Shown here in pieces: positions 16,933-24,718 of a stretch of DNA of 35,888 nucleotides; position 1 is the stretch's first letter, and each line of letters starts with the position of its first letter. This DNA is from TMED108 sp964386795 (GTDB lineage: Bacteria > Fidelibacterota > Marinisomatia > Marinisomatales > TCS55): contig CAYLUE010000013.1 in the NCBI GenBank assembly GCA_964386795.1, forward strand, positions 1-35,888, given 5' to 3'. Position numbers and translations under genes: made by a program. The notes beneath the pieces are model-generated. The model was not told the origin of the DNA, made no database searches, and saw nothing but the letters and a program-made list of their open reading frames with translations.

Positions 16933-18288
16933 ATGAGAAAAATATACATCATATTGTCTTTTGTTTTTTTACAAACCCTGTCCCTTGCTGGTACAAGAAT
17001 AGTATATCTTAGACCTGGACCTATGATGAAGATCCCATATACTTCTATTGCGCCTTCTCCTTATTTTTTTACTGCAGGTACTGGTACTGAAATTCATAAT
17101 CTTGCTCCGTTTAATACCGCAACAGGGGCATATTATAACATGGATTTTGCTAATGGATGGAGCTGGGGGGTCTCAACGGCTACAGGGGGAGATACAACTC
17201 GACTAGCAAACTTAGAGGTTTCTACCTATAAAGCACCTGTTGAGTTTGGTTTTCACTTTCAAAAGCGTGTCCTTGTCCGGGACAACATATCATTTTCTTT
17301 AGGTCTTCAAGATATTATTTTTGAAAATAAAAAAGCAGGTCTAAACCTTGACCCGGCTCAATTATCTTTCTTTGGAATTGTGAGTAGTGAGTCTGAAATA
17401 AGTAATTATACTTTTAATACCTTTATTGGGTTTGGCACTGGTGGATTTGGTGCGATCGATACGGTTAAGATCATAGACTCTCTAGCAACAGAACCTGCGA
17501 GCACAAATGCAGGTGTATTTTTTGGAACTATATTTAATACTCCCTTTTTGGATAAATGGGGAGGTGTAGATATTGTGGGTGAATTCGACGGCAACGGCAT
17601 CAATGTGGGACTCCGCATCCCCCTTACCTCGGATTATCGCCTGAACCTAGGGTTCACCCACATAGAAAAACTACCTAAATGGAAAGAGCGTTATTGGAAA
17701 GGTCACTCAGCTATTACATTGGGCTTTGAGATTACTGCCCCAAGAAGATCTGCTTCTAAAATACCGGGCGGAGGTCCAACCCCACCACCAATGTTACAAC
17801 CGGGCAATATTGACATGGCAGAAATTGATACAACATTAAAGCTGGCTGACTATACCGTTCATACCTTGCGTGATTCAATGGGGCTAATGACTAATGAAAT
17901 GCGAAATCTGATGACAAGATTATCAGCTATGGAACAACACTCGAAATTCCTTGAAGACTCGCTAAAGGCAGTAAAATTAAATAGTAATGTGAGTGAACAA
18001 AAAATGAATGATGCGATGCGGCATCTTTCGAAATCACTTAGATATTTTTATTCAGGAAATTATAGGGCATCGCTACAAGAGGTTGAATCTGCTCTAGAAT
18101 TAAATCCTAACCTGGCATTAGCATATGCAAGACGAGGGTCTATCTATTATAAACTAGGTGATATACAGCGCGCTACGATTAATTGGAATTTAGCGCTTCG
18201 TATGGATCCAGAATATGATGATGTAAGGAATGTTCTTAAAGCATTACATGAAAACCGACTTAAATCAACAACCTTGATAGAGGATTAA
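16933..18288 (+). CDS. Outer-membrane beta-barrel protein with C-terminal coiled coil and TPR
   Basis: A 451-residue product. The signal peptide ends LSLAGT. Residues about 22-275 read as alternating amphipathic beta-strands with Gly/aromatic turns (AYYNMDFANGWSWGVSTA, INVGLRIPL, HSAITLGFEI), typical of an outer-membrane barrel. A proline-rich hinge (PGGGPTPPP) leads to a coiled coil (about 300-355) and a TPR domain (about 360-440, RASLQEVESALELNPNLALAYARRGSIYYKLG in shorter pieces). The C-terminal part should hang in the periplasm. It sits directly upstream of motA, three bases away, within one operon. I do not recognise a named family. It is a candidate outer-membrane anchor or output of the motor. 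Confidence 0.82.
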   Translation: MRKIYIILSFVFLQTLSLAGTRIVYLRPGPMMKIPYTSIAPSPYFFTAGTGTEIHNLAPFNTATGAYYNMDFANGWSWGVSTATGGDTTRLANLEVSTYKAPVEFGFHFQKRVLVRDNISFSLGLQDIIFENKKAGLNLDPAQLSFFGIVSSESEISNYTFNTFIGFGTGGFGAIDTVKIIDSLATEPASTNAGVFFGTIFNTPFLDKWGGVDIVGEFDGNGINVGLRIPLTSDYRLNLGFTHIEKLPKWKERYWKGHSAITLGFEITAPRRSASKIPGGGPTPPPMLQPGNIDMAEIDTTLKLADYTVHTLRDSMGLMTNEMRNLMTRLSAMEQHSKFLEDSLKAVKLNSNVSEQKMNDAMRHLSKSLRYFYSGNYRASLQEVESALELNPNLALAYARRGSIYYKLGDIQRATINWNLALRMDPEYDDVRNVLKALHENRLKSTTLIED

Positions 18289-18290
18289 TC

Positions 18291-19070
18291 ATGGATATTG
18301 CAACTTTAGTAGGAATTTTATTAGGTATGGGGGCAATTATAGGAAGTATTCTTCTTATGACACCAGACATGGGTATGTTTGTCTCTGTTTCTAGCTTTGG
18401 AATTGTTTTTGGAGGCATGCTCGCATCTGTAGCTGTTGCTTTTCCCTTGAAAGATGTACTTCAGCTTGGAACAGCGATTGGCGCTGTATTCAAAGGCGGG
18501 AGAGATACCTTAGGTGGCTTGGTAGATGAAGCAGTTGATGCTGCGGAAGCTGGTAGAAAAGGTACCGCAGATCTTGAAAAACATATTGAAAGTATTGGTA
18601 GTTTTTTCTTTAAAGATGGTGTTCAGATGGTTATAGATGGTTATTCTTTAGATGAAATCACAGAAATTTTAAATACCCGGGTAGATTATAGAGAGCTTCG
18701 TGAAAATACACAAGCCGGCCTCTTTAAATCTATGGGCGTAATGGCTCCTGCCTGGGGAATGGTAGGAACATTGATTGGTCTTGTTGTTATGTTGTCGGGT
18801 TTTGGTGGAGAAGGCGGTGGAACAGATACTCTTGGTGCGGGTATGTCAGCAGCATTAATTACAACGATGTATGGAGCTATTTTTGCCAACTTGTTTTTTC
18901 TACCTATGGCAGATAAAATCAAAACACGTATTACCGCCTCAAGTACGGAGCAGAATTTGCAACTTGAAGCAGCACGTTTAATTCACCAAAAGAAACATCC
19001 AATTATCGTCCGTGAAAAATTAAATTCATTTATTCCTCCAAAGGAATGGAAGACAGAGGGCGCTGAGTAA
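18291..19070 (+). CDS. motA: MotA-family stator protein (ion channel subunit)
   Basis: A 259-residue MotA homologue with four membrane segments (about 3-23, 28-51, 147-170, 184-205) and a large cytoplasmic loop between the second and third. Functionally key MotA positions are recognisable: P153 in MAPAWGMVGT (E. coli Pro173) and P205 in FFLPMADK (Pro222). The loop motif GTADLEKHIE has E96 aligned with E. coli Glu98, and basic residues R89/K90 lie next to the Arg90 position. Full length for the MotA type, longer than ExbB/TolQ. With MotB it should form a 5:2 proton or sodium channel that turns a rotor. AGAGG precedes the ATG; motB follows after 3 bases. Confidence 0.95.
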   Translation: MDIATLVGILLGMGAIIGSILLMTPDMGMFVSVSSFGIVFGGMLASVAVAFPLKDVLQLGTAIGAVFKGGRDTLGGLVDEAVDAAEAGRKGTADLEKHIESIGSFFFKDGVQMVIDGYSLDEITEILNTRVDYRELRENTQAGLFKSMGVMAPAWGMVGTLIGLVVMLSGFGGEGGGTDTLGAGMSAALITTMYGAIFANLFFLPMADKIKTRITASSTEQNLQLEAARLIHQKKHPIIVREKLNSFIPPKEWKTEGAE

Positions 19071-19073
19071 ATA

Positions 19074-19823
19074 ATGGCCGCAACACCGCAAGAGAAGAAA
19101 AAATTTATGAATAAAGGCATGGAACAAGTCGATGAAGGACTGCCAGGGTGGTTTGGAACTTTTGCTGATATGATGACTCTGCTTTTTGCATTCTTTGTTT
19201 TGCTTGCTGCAATTTCAACCATAGATCCTGTGAAGCTTCAAAATATGGCTGATAGTATGGGCAAATCTGTTGGAACAAAAGAAGAGATGGATAATCAAGC
19301 AATGACCTTGGGTGATATTCATAAGGCTGCAACAAAAATGGTTGAAGAAATGGGACAAGACTCAGAAACAGGAGAACCACCCGTTGAAGTAACTACTAGC
19401 CCAAAGGGAGTTACGATAGGAATATCTTCTGATATTAGTTTTGAACCAGGGTCTGCTACGACAAAGCCTGGCTTTCTTGAAATATTGAAGAAGATAGTAC
19501 CTACAATTGAGGAGTCCTATTTTATGATTGCGGTTGAAGGACATACTGATAGTGACCCATTACCAAAAAGCCTGAGGGAAAGATATCCTAGCAATTGGGA
19601 GCTTTCAGGTGCAAGGGCAGCTGCAGTTGTAAGGCTATTAATTAGTCTTAAGGTAGACCCTATTCGTCTCCAATCTGTAGGATACGGAGAATTTGCACCA
19701 CGCGACAAAAATACAGCTGAAATCATTACAGCAGATTTGATTCAAAAATATAATTCAACCCCACAACAAAAGTCGAGAAATCGTCGTGTGGAAATAACTT
19801 TTTTAGCACCAAACAAACTTTAA
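19074..19823 (+). CDS. motB: MotB-family stator protein with OmpA-like peptidoglycan-binding domain
   Basis: A 249-residue MotB homologue. A short cytoplasmic N-terminus leads to one membrane helix (27-49) with the ion-carrying aspartate at D32 in FADMMTLLFAFF, the same number as E. coli MotB Asp32. A plug/linker region follows (50-110). The C-terminal OmpA-like domain (about 112-245) has VEGHTDSDP (D159), LSGARAAAVV, VGYGEFAPR and SRNRRVEI, the residues that hold diaminopimelate in peptidoglycan. The protein should anchor the stator to the wall. This distinguishes it from the ExbD type at 31231-32033. It is cotranscribed with motA upstream and the FliF-like gene downstream. Confidence 0.95.
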   Translation: MAATPQEKKKFMNKGMEQVDEGLPGWFGTFADMMTLLFAFFVLLAAISTIDPVKLQNMADSMGKSVGTKEEMDNQAMTLGDIHKAATKMVEEMGQDSETGEPPVEVTTSPKGVTIGISSDISFEPGSATTKPGFLEILKKIVPTIEESYFMIAVEGHTDSDPLPKSLRERYPSNWELSGARAAAVVRLLISLKVDPIRLQSVGYGEFAPRDKNTAEIITADLIQKYNSTPQQKSRNRRVEITFLAPNKL

Positions 19824-19860
19824 TCGAGGTAATAAAATTCATATGAACAAGGGAGCAGAT

Positions 19861-21354
19861 ATGAAAAAGCGGCATAATATGGGAATTAGATATATAATAT
19901 TGGGGTCATTATTATTTTCAATAATAATTGGACAGTCCAATGGATATCTCGCCCAAAAACTCATGATTGAGAACAGTCTAAGAAATCGTATTTCTGATGC
20001 GATGGAAAAAGTAATTGATAATCGCAAATACGTTATTGATGTTAGTGTAGATTTAGAAGTCAGTAGCGCTATTGAAAATCAAACAACATTTTCTCCAAAT
20101 GATGGTTCAGTTAAATCTTTACAATCGGCGCGGGACATGGTTAATACTGGCGATGCTCCAGCTAGTGGAAACGTAGGCCTGCCTATCCCAGGCTTTGATT
20201 TTACAGCAGAAAGCTCTGAGCCAACTGCTGAGCCAACTGCTGAGCCTAAAATGGATACACCTGTAGGTGATAATGTGGTTTCAAGAACCCAAAAAGAAAT
20301 GAAACCATCAATGGCTAGCGTTAGAAATATGGAAATTAGTATTATTATTCAAGAAGGTGCTGCTCCTGAATTAATAGAAAATATACGCCAAGTAGTTATG
20401 GTTGCTTCAAGATTTAATCGTCCAAGAGGTGATGTGTTAAGTATTATGACTGCTAGTTTTAAAGAGCGTCGCGATGAAAAATCAGCGGAGCAGGTATTGT
20501 TAAAAAATATTGCTGAAAAGCTTGAAACCCTTGAAAGCCAAAGAGAGAGACTAGGAGAAGTTGATTGGAAAAATGAATTAGAAAATTATAAAGAATCGGA
20601 ATCGGAAAGACGCGAAGAAGACCGTCTATATTTTCAATCAAAATTAGCAGAGCTTGAGGCATCTGCTCGTGATCAATCCTACGATCAAGAGCGTCAGGCA
20701 ATGCTCAAGCAAGACTCTATTCGCCTTCAGGCATTAAATGAAGAAATCCAAAATCTTAAATCTTTTTTAGGTGCGGCAAATATTTCTGACTCTGCTGCTG
20801 CAAACGCAGAATCTACAGTTCAAGAAAAGCTTCAAGAAAGAAATGGTCTTGATGCTCAAATAGCTGAAAAACTTGCCATGCTAGATCAAGCTCAAGCAGA
20901 GCTTGATAGACAATCAGGTCGTGGTGGAAGTGGAACCGGCATGATTGTTTTGATTTCAGTGTTATCAGCATTAGTAATTGGATTAATAGTGGTATTAGTC
21001 TTCATGTTAATCAATAAACCTAAACAACAAATGCCACCACCTTGGATGATGTATCCACCAAGAAGACCTAAAAAAAAAGATAGTGGAGCGCCAGCAGTGA
21101 CAAATGTTGTACAAGCTCCAAGTCAACCAGCACAGCAATCCTCGACTCCAAATGAAGATATCGCGGTTTTGCAAAGTGAAGTAAATGATATGAAACAAGC
21201 CGTTGTATCAATGAGCGTTGGCCAACCACAAGCAGCAAATAAAATTGTTAAAGATTGGATCGTGGAAGAAGCACCAGCGGAACCTGAACCTGAACCAAGC
21301 GATGATGATTCTGATGATGGTGATGATAAAAAGAAAAAGAAAAAGAAAAAATAA
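19861..21354 (+). CDS. FliF-like MS-ring protein (RBM3 region) with long coiled coil
   Basis: A 497-residue product. I prefer ATG 19861, which has GGGAG five bases ahead. An in-frame ATG at 19843 preceded by GAGG at a long distance would add six residues. Numbered from 19861: membrane segment or signal anchor (10-28); a ring-building region (39-80, NRISDAMEKVIDNRKYVIDV); a low-complexity insertion with EPTAEPTAEP; and the second half of the motif (142-200, VSRTQKEMKP..., MEISIIIQEGAAPELIENIR, RFNRPRGDVLSI). This is the arrangement of FliF RBM3, where paired halves flank an insertion and the core ends in the 'RGD' block. Then come a coiled coil (205-350), a second membrane helix (361-385) and a cytoplasmic tail (386-497) with proline-rich, acidic and poly-lysine parts. 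RBM1 and RBM2 are absent. FliG directly follows, as in flagellar operons. Confidence 0.8.
   Translation: MKKRHNMGIRYIILGSLLFSIIIGQSNGYLAQKLMIENSLRNRISDAMEKVIDNRKYVIDVSVDLEVSSAIENQTTFSPNDGSVKSLQSARDMVNTGDAPASGNVGLPIPGFDFTAESSEPTAEPTAEPKMDTPVGDNVVSRTQKEMKPSMASVRNMEISIIIQEGAAPELIENIRQVVMVASRFNRPRGDVLSIMTASFKERRDEKSAEQVLLKNIAEKLETLESQRERLGEVDWKNELENYKESESERREEDRLYFQSKLAELEASARDQSYDQERQAMLKQDSIRLQALNEEIQNLKSFLGAANISDSAAANAESTVQEKLQERNGLDAQIAEKLAMLDQAQAELDRQSGRGGSGTGMIVLISVLSALVIGLIVVLVFMLINKPKQQMPPPWMMYPPRRPKKKDSGAPAVTNVVQAPSQPAQQSSTPNEDIAVLQSEVNDMKQAVVSMSVGQPQAANKIVKDWIVEEAPAEPEPEPSDDDSDDGDDKKKKKKKK
20218..20246 (+). repeat. Tandem 12-base repeat within the FliF-like gene
   Basis: GAGCCAACTGCT occurs twice in a row (20218-20229, 20230-20241), followed by GAGCC. 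It encodes the EPTAEPTAEP linker between the two halves of the RBM3-like domain. In-frame expansion or loss here would change linker length without breaking the gene. Confidence 0.8.
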
Positions 21355-21363
21355 GAGGCTATT

Positions 21364-22293
21364 ATGATCTCAGATTACAATAGATTATCCGGATTACAAA
21401 AAGTTGCCATTTTATTTTCGGTGCTTGGAGAAAGCCTTGCGTTGAGCCTGGTCAATGATTTGGATAAAACAGAGATTCGTAAAATTCGTGCTGCTATGAG
21501 AGGAATTAATGATGTTTCTTTCTCTGTAAAAAAACAGGTCATGGAAGAATTTTATTTTTCTTTTGTTAGTGAAAAATTTATTCAAGAAGAAAGTGATGAA
21601 CCAAAAAAGCCATTTGAATTCTTAAATGAACTAACCAGTGAACAGCTAATAGCATTAGTTGCATCAGAAGATTCAAGAGTTGTTGCAATTGCCTTGGCAC
21701 AACTGGAAGGTGAAAAACGAACAGCAATCCTAAATCGTTTAGATGAGGCGCAAAAAAGAGATGTTTTGCTTAGTATTGGAAACTTAAATGATGTTCCACT
21801 AGAAGCGGTTGTTCAAATTGCAAATAAACTTAATAAGAAATCAAAGCAGCTACCAAAAACCGTTAATTTTTCTAGAGGTGGCGGAAAAGATTTAGCTGAT
21901 CTGCTTGGTGAAATGCCAGCAGAAGATGAAGCAATATTTATGGAAAACCTTGAACAGGAAGATCCAGAACTTGCTGAACAAGTAAAAAAATATAGAATAA
22001 CATTTGATTCAATTTTTGAAATATTTCCGGACAACCTACTTCGCGATCTTATGAATGCTGTAGATTTGGATGCTGTCTCTATGGCCCTTAAGGGTATGGA
22101 TCAGTCAGTTACCGATAAAGTGTTAGGCGTACTACCTAAAAAGAAGCAGGCCATGTTTGAGCCCGTTGAAGGTGCTGTGCCTAAACGAGATGTTGACAAT
22201 GCTAGAAAATCTATTGTATCGGCTGCTAAGCAAATGGAAAAAGATGGTGCATTCAAGCTAGAGGATTTATTAGGAGGAGATACTGTAGAATAA
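21364..22293 (+). CDS. fliG: FliG-like rotor (switch) protein
   Basis: A 309-residue product matching FliG (about 330) over its whole length. The N domain, which binds FliF, opens with LSGLQKVAILFSVLGES (8-24). The middle domain (84-160) has FLNELTSEQLIALVASEDSR and AILNRLDEAQKRDVLLSI. The C-terminal torque domain (172-303) has GKDLADLLGEMP, ENLEQEDPELAEQVKK, SMALKGMDQSVTDKVLG and VDNARKSIVSAAKQMEKDG, in the order of FliG. Charged residues remain around the torque helix (K243 in ALKG, K259-K261, E266, R275), though exact equivalence needs an alignment. The FliM-binding EHPQ motif of the middle domain is replaced by EDSR (102-105). AGAGG lies before the ATG. Last gene of the operon, followed by a terminator. 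Confidence 0.9.
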   Translation: MISDYNRLSGLQKVAILFSVLGESLALSLVNDLDKTEIRKIRAAMRGINDVSFSVKKQVMEEFYFSFVSEKFIQEESDEPKKPFEFLNELTSEQLIALVASEDSRVVAIALAQLEGEKRTAILNRLDEAQKRDVLLSIGNLNDVPLEAVVQIANKLNKKSKQLPKTVNFSRGGGKDLADLLGEMPAEDEAIFMENLEQEDPELAEQVKKYRITFDSIFEIFPDNLLRDLMNAVDLDAVSMALKGMDQSVTDKVLGVLPKKKQAMFEPVEGAVPKRDVDNARKSIVSAAKQMEKDGAFKLEDLLGGDTVE

Positions 22294-22320
22294 TATAGTT
22301 TCCTCTATTTCTTTAATTAC

Positions 22321-22357
22321 AAACCCCTTATTACATTCTTAATAAGGGGTTTTTTTT
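22321..22357 (+). terminator. Strong intrinsic terminator ending the motor operon
   Basis: AAACCCCTTATTA (22321-22333), loop CATTCT, TAATAAGGGGTTT (22340-22352). This is a perfect 13-bp stem running into eight T. It lies 28 bases after the fliG-like stop codon. Confidence 0.93.
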
Positions 22358-22410
22358 AACCAATAATTACTTTTTTCATTAAAAAGAAATAAATTTAACT
22401 AAACAAAATT

Positions 22411-22965
22411 ATGCCTAAGCAACCACTTCGAAAAAAATTGAATCAATATTTAGCTAATTATCCTGAAGAAAGAAGGACCATAGCGCAAACATTTGAATTT
22501 TTAGATAGCAATAATAACTGCTTTAATCGATCTAATTTATATGGTCATTTTACCGGGTCTGCATGGATAGTAGATGAATCAAATAGCTGGGTTTTGATGA
22601 CGCATCATAAGAAATTAAATAAATGGCTACAACTTGGGGGTCATGCGGATGGTAATCAAGATTTACTAGAAGTGGCTTATTCTGAAGCTGTGGAAGAATC
22701 TGGCTTTCAAAAATTCAAAATTGTCACTGATAATATATTTGATTTAGATATTCATTCATTTCCAAAATACAAGGAAATACCCAAGCATTTTCATTTTGAT
22801 ATTCGGTTTCTTCTTGAAGCAAACAGGCATTCAGAAAAAATATTAGTCAGCCATGAATCAAAAGACGTTGCCTGGATACAAGTTAATCAGCTATTAAAAA
22901 AGAACGATGATGAATCAATCAGGAGAATGCTACATAAAGGTATGCATCGAAAAGATATTAAATGA
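22411..22965 (+). CDS. Nudix hydrolase
   Basis: A 184-residue Nudix-fold protein. The Nudix helix is visible around GGHADGNQDLLEVAYSEAVEESGF (about 76-99, quoted here as the family landmark). The two glutamates of EES are kept, while the usual Arg of REUxEE is Ser and the first Glu is Gln. The GGHADG...DLL form is shared with a known Nudix subgroup. It hydrolyses a nucleoside diphosphate linked to some moiety; the substrate is not predictable. It overlaps the following ligase gene by four bases (ATGA), so translation is coupled. No Shine-Dalgarno sequence is seen before the start. Confidence 0.86.
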   Translation: MPKQPLRKKLNQYLANYPEERRTIAQTFEFLDSNNNCFNRSNLYGHFTGSAWIVDESNSWVLMTHHKKLNKWLQLGGHADGNQDLLEVAYSEAVEESGFQKFKIVTDNIFDLDIHSFPKYKEIPKHFHFDIRFLLEANRHSEKILVSHESKDVAWIQVNQLLKKNDDESIRRMLHKGMHRKDIK

Positions 22966-24254
22966 ATTTATTTGATAAAATCAAATCGATGATTCTCTCA
23001 AAGACAGTCAACGAAAAAGAAAGGAAGCTTGGTGTCGAAATTGAAAGCTTCTACTATAATCAGGGTAGCTTAACTAGAATTCCCGTTAATAAAAAAGGGC
23101 AATACTCAGCAACAGATTTATTAACTGATTTAAATAAGGTAGCTGCTAATTATCAATATACGTATTCCCTTGAACCGGGAGGACAATTAGAGTGGGCATC
23201 CAGTCCCCAAATTAGTTTATGGGATATCGTTGATGAGTTTTCAATCAATATGGAAACCCAAAAAGAGCTTTGTAATAAAAATCAAATTGATATGGGTTAT
23301 TTTTCAGTAGAACCAATTTCTAATCCCTTTGAAATTGAATTAATCGATTCAAATAAATATCATCTCATGAATAATTTATTTCAAAAAACTGGTAAGCTAG
23401 GCCCTTGGATGATGCGGAATACCACAAGTATTCAGGTTAATATTGATTATACAAATGAAGAAGATGCAAATCAGATGGCATTTATAGCGGATAGCATACA
23501 ACCGCTGGTTAGTATTTTATTTTCAAATGCGCCATTTATAGAAAACAAATTAGCTAATAATGATAACCTACGATGGAAAATATGGAACAATACAGATAGC
23601 TCAAGATGTGGTTCTCTTTTTGATCATAATATTCATGATTCTAATAATATGATCAATAAATATGTTGATTGGCTGCAATCAAGACAGTCTATTTTTATCG
23701 AAAACCCTCAAGGTGTATTTAGTGCATTTGATAATGATTTAGGATCAATGATTGCATCAGATAAAAATGATGGTCTAATCTATTCAGCATTTAGACAAAT
23801 TTTCACGCATGTACGATATAAAACTGTACTAGAAGTAAGGGCTGCGGATCGTCAACAAAAAAGTAAGGAGATAATTCCTGCTGCTTTTTTGGCGGGCTTA
23901 TTAACTAGTAATATTGTTAGAGATAAATTATTAGATGAAATTAATTCATGGACCATTGATGACAAAATTAAACTTTCAAGCCAAGCAACTAGTCTATCAT
24001 TTTCTAATATTGGGCCAAAACAAAAATCTATTGGGTATTGGTTAGAATATATTGGACAACTTGCATTAGATGGATTAGATGAGAGAGCAACAATATTAAA
24101 TATTAAAAACGAAAGGCCCATTCTAGAATTAGAATTGAATAATTTGATATCTAATGGGCCTGATACGTTAACCATTCAGGGTAAGTATAATAATTCTAAT
24201 CAAACTTTAAAGAGTTTTATAATTGAAAATTATTTAGATACATTTGAGGATTAA
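22962..24254 (+). CDS. Glutamate-cysteine ligase, GCS2 family (GshA/EgtA-like)
   Basis: A 430-residue enzyme of the GCS2 family, the plant/alphaproteobacterial-type glutamate-cysteine ligases and actinobacterial EgtA. Landmarks are GVEIESF (24-30), LEPGGQLEWASSP (the substrate-binding loop, about 70-82), RNTTSIQVNIDY (about 150-161), and RYKTVLEVRAADRQ (about 285-298). It should join glutamate to cysteine using ATP, making gamma-glutamylcysteine. No glutathione synthetase or ergothioneine gene is in the window, so the final thiol is unknown. It is coupled to the Nudix gene upstream, and the next gene starts 2 bases after its stop. Confidence 0.88.
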   Translation: MNLFDKIKSMILSKTVNEKERKLGVEIESFYYNQGSLTRIPVNKKGQYSATDLLTDLNKVAANYQYTYSLEPGGQLEWASSPQISLWDIVDEFSINMETQKELCNKNQIDMGYFSVEPISNPFEIELIDSNKYHLMNNLFQKTGKLGPWMMRNTTSIQVNIDYTNEEDANQMAFIADSIQPLVSILFSNAPFIENKLANNDNLRWKIWNNTDSSRCGSLFDHNIHDSNNMINKYVDWLQSRQSIFIENPQGVFSAFDNDLGSMIASDKNDGLIYSAFRQIFTHVRYKTVLEVRAADRQQKSKEIIPAAFLAGLLTSNIVRDKLLDEINSWTIDDKIKLSSQATSLSFSNIGPKQKSIGYWLEYIGQLALDGLDERATILNIKNERPILELELNNLISNGPDTLTIQGKYNNSNQTLKSFIIENYLDTFED

Positions 24255-24256
24255 AA

Positions 24257-24718
24257 ATGACGAACCCAAAAACCTTACATAACTACACAATGATGCCTTT
24301 TTTTATAATTGGCTTTAGTGCTTTCTGCGCTGGATTTGCATGGACCCTATCCCCAGAACCATGGCTTCTTGATGAATCTGCAAATACCATACTCCTTGAA
24401 GAATCATATGAAAATTTATTTGCTGCAGATATCAATAGAAATCTCCCAGCCTATCTCACGCTTCTATATAGATTTTTTGGGTGGTGGGTTAGTCTTATTG
24501 GATTATTAACTATTGGATATACATATGTGACGCGATTAGGTACTCATATGTCACGCGTAACTATCCAGGTGGTTTATTTTATTGGGCTTACTGGTATAGG
24601 TATAATCTTATATACTTTTATACCTACAACTCCATTTGTATACTTAAATATTTTCTTGTGGGGAATGTGGACAATTAGTGTTTTTTCAGGAATTAAACTA
24701 AAAAATTATGATCAGTGA
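24257..24718 (+). CDS. Small four-helix membrane protein, unknown function
   Basis: A 153-residue protein with four predicted membrane helices (about 12-32, 68-88, 98-119, 123-144). The long loop between the first two (about 33-65) lacks cysteines or a conserved motif I recognise. GAGG lies at the end of the ligase gene, before the ATG. It overlaps the following DUF2231 gene by 11 bases. It has no recognisable family; it belongs to the ligase/DUF2231 transcription unit by spacing alone. Confidence 0.72.
   Translation: MTNPKTLHNYTMMPFFIIGFSAFCAGFAWTLSPEPWLLDESANTILLEESYENLFAADINRNLPAYLTLLYRFFGWWVSLIGLLTIGYTYVTRLGTHMSRVTIQVVYFIGLTGIGIILYTFIPTTPFVYLNIFLWGMWTISVFSGIKLKNYDQ

Noticed and set aside
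18291..19823. MotAB pair as part of a Zorya-type phage-defence system
   Set aside because: Zorya's stator pair comes with ZorC/ZorD or ZorE and a long ZorA tail; here MotA is of ordinary length and the partners are FliF-like and FliG-like proteins.
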